Assembly (NCBI GenBank): GCA_018900295.1
Contig: JAHIGH010000169.1
Span: 1 to 6,436, forward strand
Direction: 5' to 3'
Source of the DNA: Patescibacteria group bacterium
GTDB lineage: Bacteria; Patescibacteriota; Microgenomatia; Levybacterales; UBA12049
DNA length: 6,436 bases
The stretch's first letter is position 1. The number at the start of each line of letters is the position of its first letter. The notes below the pieces were generated by a model. It ran no database searches and was not told the DNA's origin. It worked only from the letters and a program-made list of their open reading frames with translations. The position numbers and the translations under genes are program-made. Positions 5,340 through 6,436 of the stretch are shown here, in pieces.

Positions 5340-6347
5340 ATGAATAGAGTATTGGAGCAGATTATTATAAAAAAGAGGGAGGATTTGCGGGAGAAGAAAA
5401 AGAAGATTTCCTTGGAAAAATTAAAGGAGGGCGTGAAGGGTTTGTGGAATGAGAAGTATAGTGGTATGAGATTCTTCGACTCCCTATTCGCGCCTGTCAA
5501 GCAGGCGAGCTCATGTACTTCGTCTATTCTGCTGGTCGCTCAGAATGACATTGCTGTGATCGCGGAAGTGAAGTTTGCCAGTCCGTCTATGGAGGATATA
5601 GATTTATCAATCAGACCTCACCCTGACACTCTTCCCCGATCAGGTCGGGGACAGGCTCTAAAAGGAGAGGAAAATGAGTTGAGTATTTTTGATATGTCTA
5701 AAGATTTGGTGAAAAGAGTAAAAGAGTATGAATCAGCCGGGGCTGAGGCAATTTCGATTATTACGGAACAGCATTTTTTCAAAGGTGATCCGTCTTTTGT
5801 GACGATAGTAAAGAATGCGGTTGCTCTGCCGATCCTGCAGAAAGATTTTGTAATTGATGAGTATCAAATTTATGAGGCCCGCCTTCGCCCAGACTTCGCT
5901 GAGGTTACGTCCGGCAGGCAAGGCTTCGGTGGGCAAGCGTGTGGAGCGGATGCTTTATTGTTGATAGCCCGAATCGTTGATAAAAAAACATTAAGGCATT
6001 TTGTAGATGTTTGTTTTGAAGAAGGAATTGAGCCTGTTGTGGAAATTTTCTCGGAGGAGGATTTGGAAAAGGCAGCTGCAACCAAAACAAGATTTGTTGC
6101 TGTGAATAGCAGGGATTTGGATACATTTGAGGTGGATGTGGAGAAAGCGTGTGAGCTGATGAAGAAAATACCGGAGAGATTTATTAGGCTTGGTTTTTCA
6201 GGGATACAGTCAGCGGTTGAGGTGCAAAACTATAAAAATGCGGGCGCAAAGGGAGTTTTGGTCGGGACGGCTCTTATGAGGACTAAGAAGATAGATGATT
6301 TTATTTTGTCATTGCGAGGAGGAACGACGAAGCAATCCGGTACTTAA
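5340..6347 (+). CDS. trpC: Indole-3-glycerol phosphate synthase (TrpC)
   Basis: A (beta/alpha)8-barrel enzyme that closes the ring of CdRP to indole-3-glycerol phosphate. It is 335 residues from ATG 5340, against about 250-270 normally. Motifs: AEVKFASPS (75-83; Glu76 and Lys78), ITEQHFFKGD (141-150), LQKDFVIDEYQIYEA (166-180; catalytic Lys168), CGADALLLIA (201-210), EPVVEIF (231-237; Glu235), VAVNSRDLDTF (253-263; Asn256), LGFSGI (284-289) and GVLVGTALM (305-313). The usual ESGI reads FSGI, so the active-site Glu (E210 of Sulfolobus IGPS) is Phe286. Four repeat-derived segments are in frame: about 44-70, about 92-111, 181-200 and the tail about 324-335. A TTG six bases upstream is a weaker start; no clear Shine-Dalgarno is seen. 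No PRAI (TrpF) domain is fused. Confidence 0.94.
   Translation: MNRVLEQIIIKKREDLREKKKKISLEKLKEGVKGLWNEKYSGMRFFDSLFAPVKQASSCTSSILLVAQNDIAVIAEVKFASPSMEDIDLSIRPHPDTLPRSGRGQALKGEENELSIFDMSKDLVKRVKEYESAGAEAISIITEQHFFKGDPSFVTIVKNAVALPILQKDFVIDEYQIYEARLRPDFAEVTSGRQGFGGQACGADALLLIARIVDKKTLRHFVDVCFEEGIEPVVEIFSEEDLEKAAATKTRFVAVNSRDLDTFEVDVEKACELMKKIPERFIRLGFSGIQSAVEVQNYKNAGAKGVLVGTALMRTKKIDDFILSLRGGTTKQSGT
5469..5550. repeat. Dispersed repeat, type G, inside trpC N-terminal region
   Basis: It begins AGATTCTTCG and ends TCGCTCAGAATGACA, end words I recall from a common dispersed bacterial repeat. It encodes RFFDSLFAPVKQASSCTSSI and on to QND, just before strand 1 of the barrel (IAVIAEVKFASPS). A small internal stem, CGCCTG-TCAAG-CAGGCG, lies at 5491-5507. 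Confidence 0.72.
5616..5671. repeat. Dispersed repeat, type H, inside trpC
   Basis: It begins CCTCACCCTGACACT and ends CTAAAAGGAGAGGA, a recognisable dispersed repeat form. An internal hairpin, CCCCGA-TCAGG-TCGGGG, sits at 5634-5650. It encodes RPHPDTLPRSGRGQALKGEE, lengthening the loop after strand 1 (SPSMEDIDLS) before the following helix. The frame is preserved. Confidence 0.75.
5878..5939. repeat. Type C repeat inside trpC between helix 3 and strand 4
   Basis: CCCGCCTTCGCC at the left and GGCTTCGGTGGGC at the right mark the element. The extra codons, 5880-5939 (exactly 60 bases, residues 181-200), separate IYEA from CGADALLLIA, which normally adjoin in IGPS. QGFGG is read in the same phase as the trpG copy. 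Confidence 0.85.
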
Positions 6348-6404
6348 TTTGTAAACCAACGGGATTGCTTCGTCATGCACTATCGTGCTTTCCTCGCAAT
6401 GACA
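6307..6404. repeat. Paired inverted type A element overlapping the trpC 3' end
   Basis: The left arm TGTCATTGCGAGGAGGAACG...CCGGT (6307-6341) encodes the last TrpC residues SLRGGTTKQSG. The TAA at 6345-6347 lies in the 17-bp spacer. The right arm (6359-6404) is the reverse complement form, beginning ACGGGATTGCTTCGTC and ending CCTCGCAATGACA, with a central stem GCAC-TATC-GTGC at 6377-6388. The left arm lacks a comparable centre. A long hairpin could form in the mRNA after trpC. No T-run follows, so intrinsic termination is doubtful. Confidence 0.88.
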
Positions 6405-6425
6405 TTAAATGGGTTTTGAAAATTT

Positions 6426-6436
6426 ATGAAAGATAA
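6426..6436 (+). CDS. Possible start of the next gene (cut by window end)
   Basis: ATG AAA GAT followed by the window end. The context AATTTATGAAAGA resembles the trpE start (ATTTATGAAAGA). The position, 22 bases after the repeat element, is where a further trp gene (trpF, trpB or trpA) would be expected. Only three codons are visible and no Shine-Dalgarno is obvious, so the identity is unknown. Confidence 0.3.

Noticed and set aside
1848..6347. Trp genes as decaying pseudogenes because of their many insertions
   Set aside because: All frames are intact and nearly all catalytic motifs are preserved; random decay would have produced stops or frameshifts among so many inserts.
6307..6404. Intrinsic terminator after trpC
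   Set aside because: The hairpin is not followed by a T-run and the same element occurs in the trpR-trpE gap and, as single arms, inside genes, so it is called a repeat.

Overview
The window looks like bacterial chromosome carrying the first half of a tryptophan biosynthesis operon. The layout is: the 3' end of a metallo-beta-lactamase/beta-CASP hydrolase gene; a divergent SelO (YdiU)-like kinase-fold gene; a trp repressor gene with its own promoter and a perfect palindromic trp operator; then trpE, trpG, trpD and trpC. All genes are on the + strand. A further reading frame may begin in the last 11 bases. Standard code 11 fits every gene (stops TAG, TAA and TGA). The repeat-laden composition, small genes and A-rich tails resemble candidate-phylum genomes such as Patescibacteria/CPR or Omnitrophota. 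That is an inference from remembered repeat types; no marker gene here fixes the taxon.

The four trp enzymes convert chorismate to anthranilate (TrpE+TrpG), then to phosphoribosylanthranilate (TrpD). After the TrpF step, which is not in this window, TrpC makes indole-3-glycerol phosphate. trpF, trpB and trpA would be expected downstream. The only trp operator visible lies in front of trpR, where it covers the -10 box. This suggests autoregulated trpR, and possibly control of trpEGDC by read-through, since no clear promoter is seen directly before trpE.

The most striking feature is the load of short palindromic or A-rich repeats, which sit in intergenic DNA and also inside the coding sequences without breaking frame. 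I distinguish at least six types: a 'TCATTGCGAG...GAAGCAATCCCG' family (A); A-rich 'ATCAAAAATCAAA' tracts (B); 'CCCGCC...GGCGGG'-like elements (C); small hairpins (E, F); and two longer types in trpC (G, H). They add about 80 residues to TrpC, about 65 to TrpG, about 36 to TrpE and 24 to TrpD, and they form the C-terminal tails of TrpR, TrpG, TrpD and TrpC. The catalytic motifs remain intact around them, with one exception in TrpC (ESGI reads FSGI). The internal inserts appear to fall mostly at domain linkers and surface turns. The situation recalls Rickettsia palindromic elements (RPEs), but with several unrelated families, more than one reading phase and nested insertions inside one pathway. 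Full paired elements (two A copies in inverted orientation) bracket trpEGDC on both sides, while only single arms lie internally in genes.
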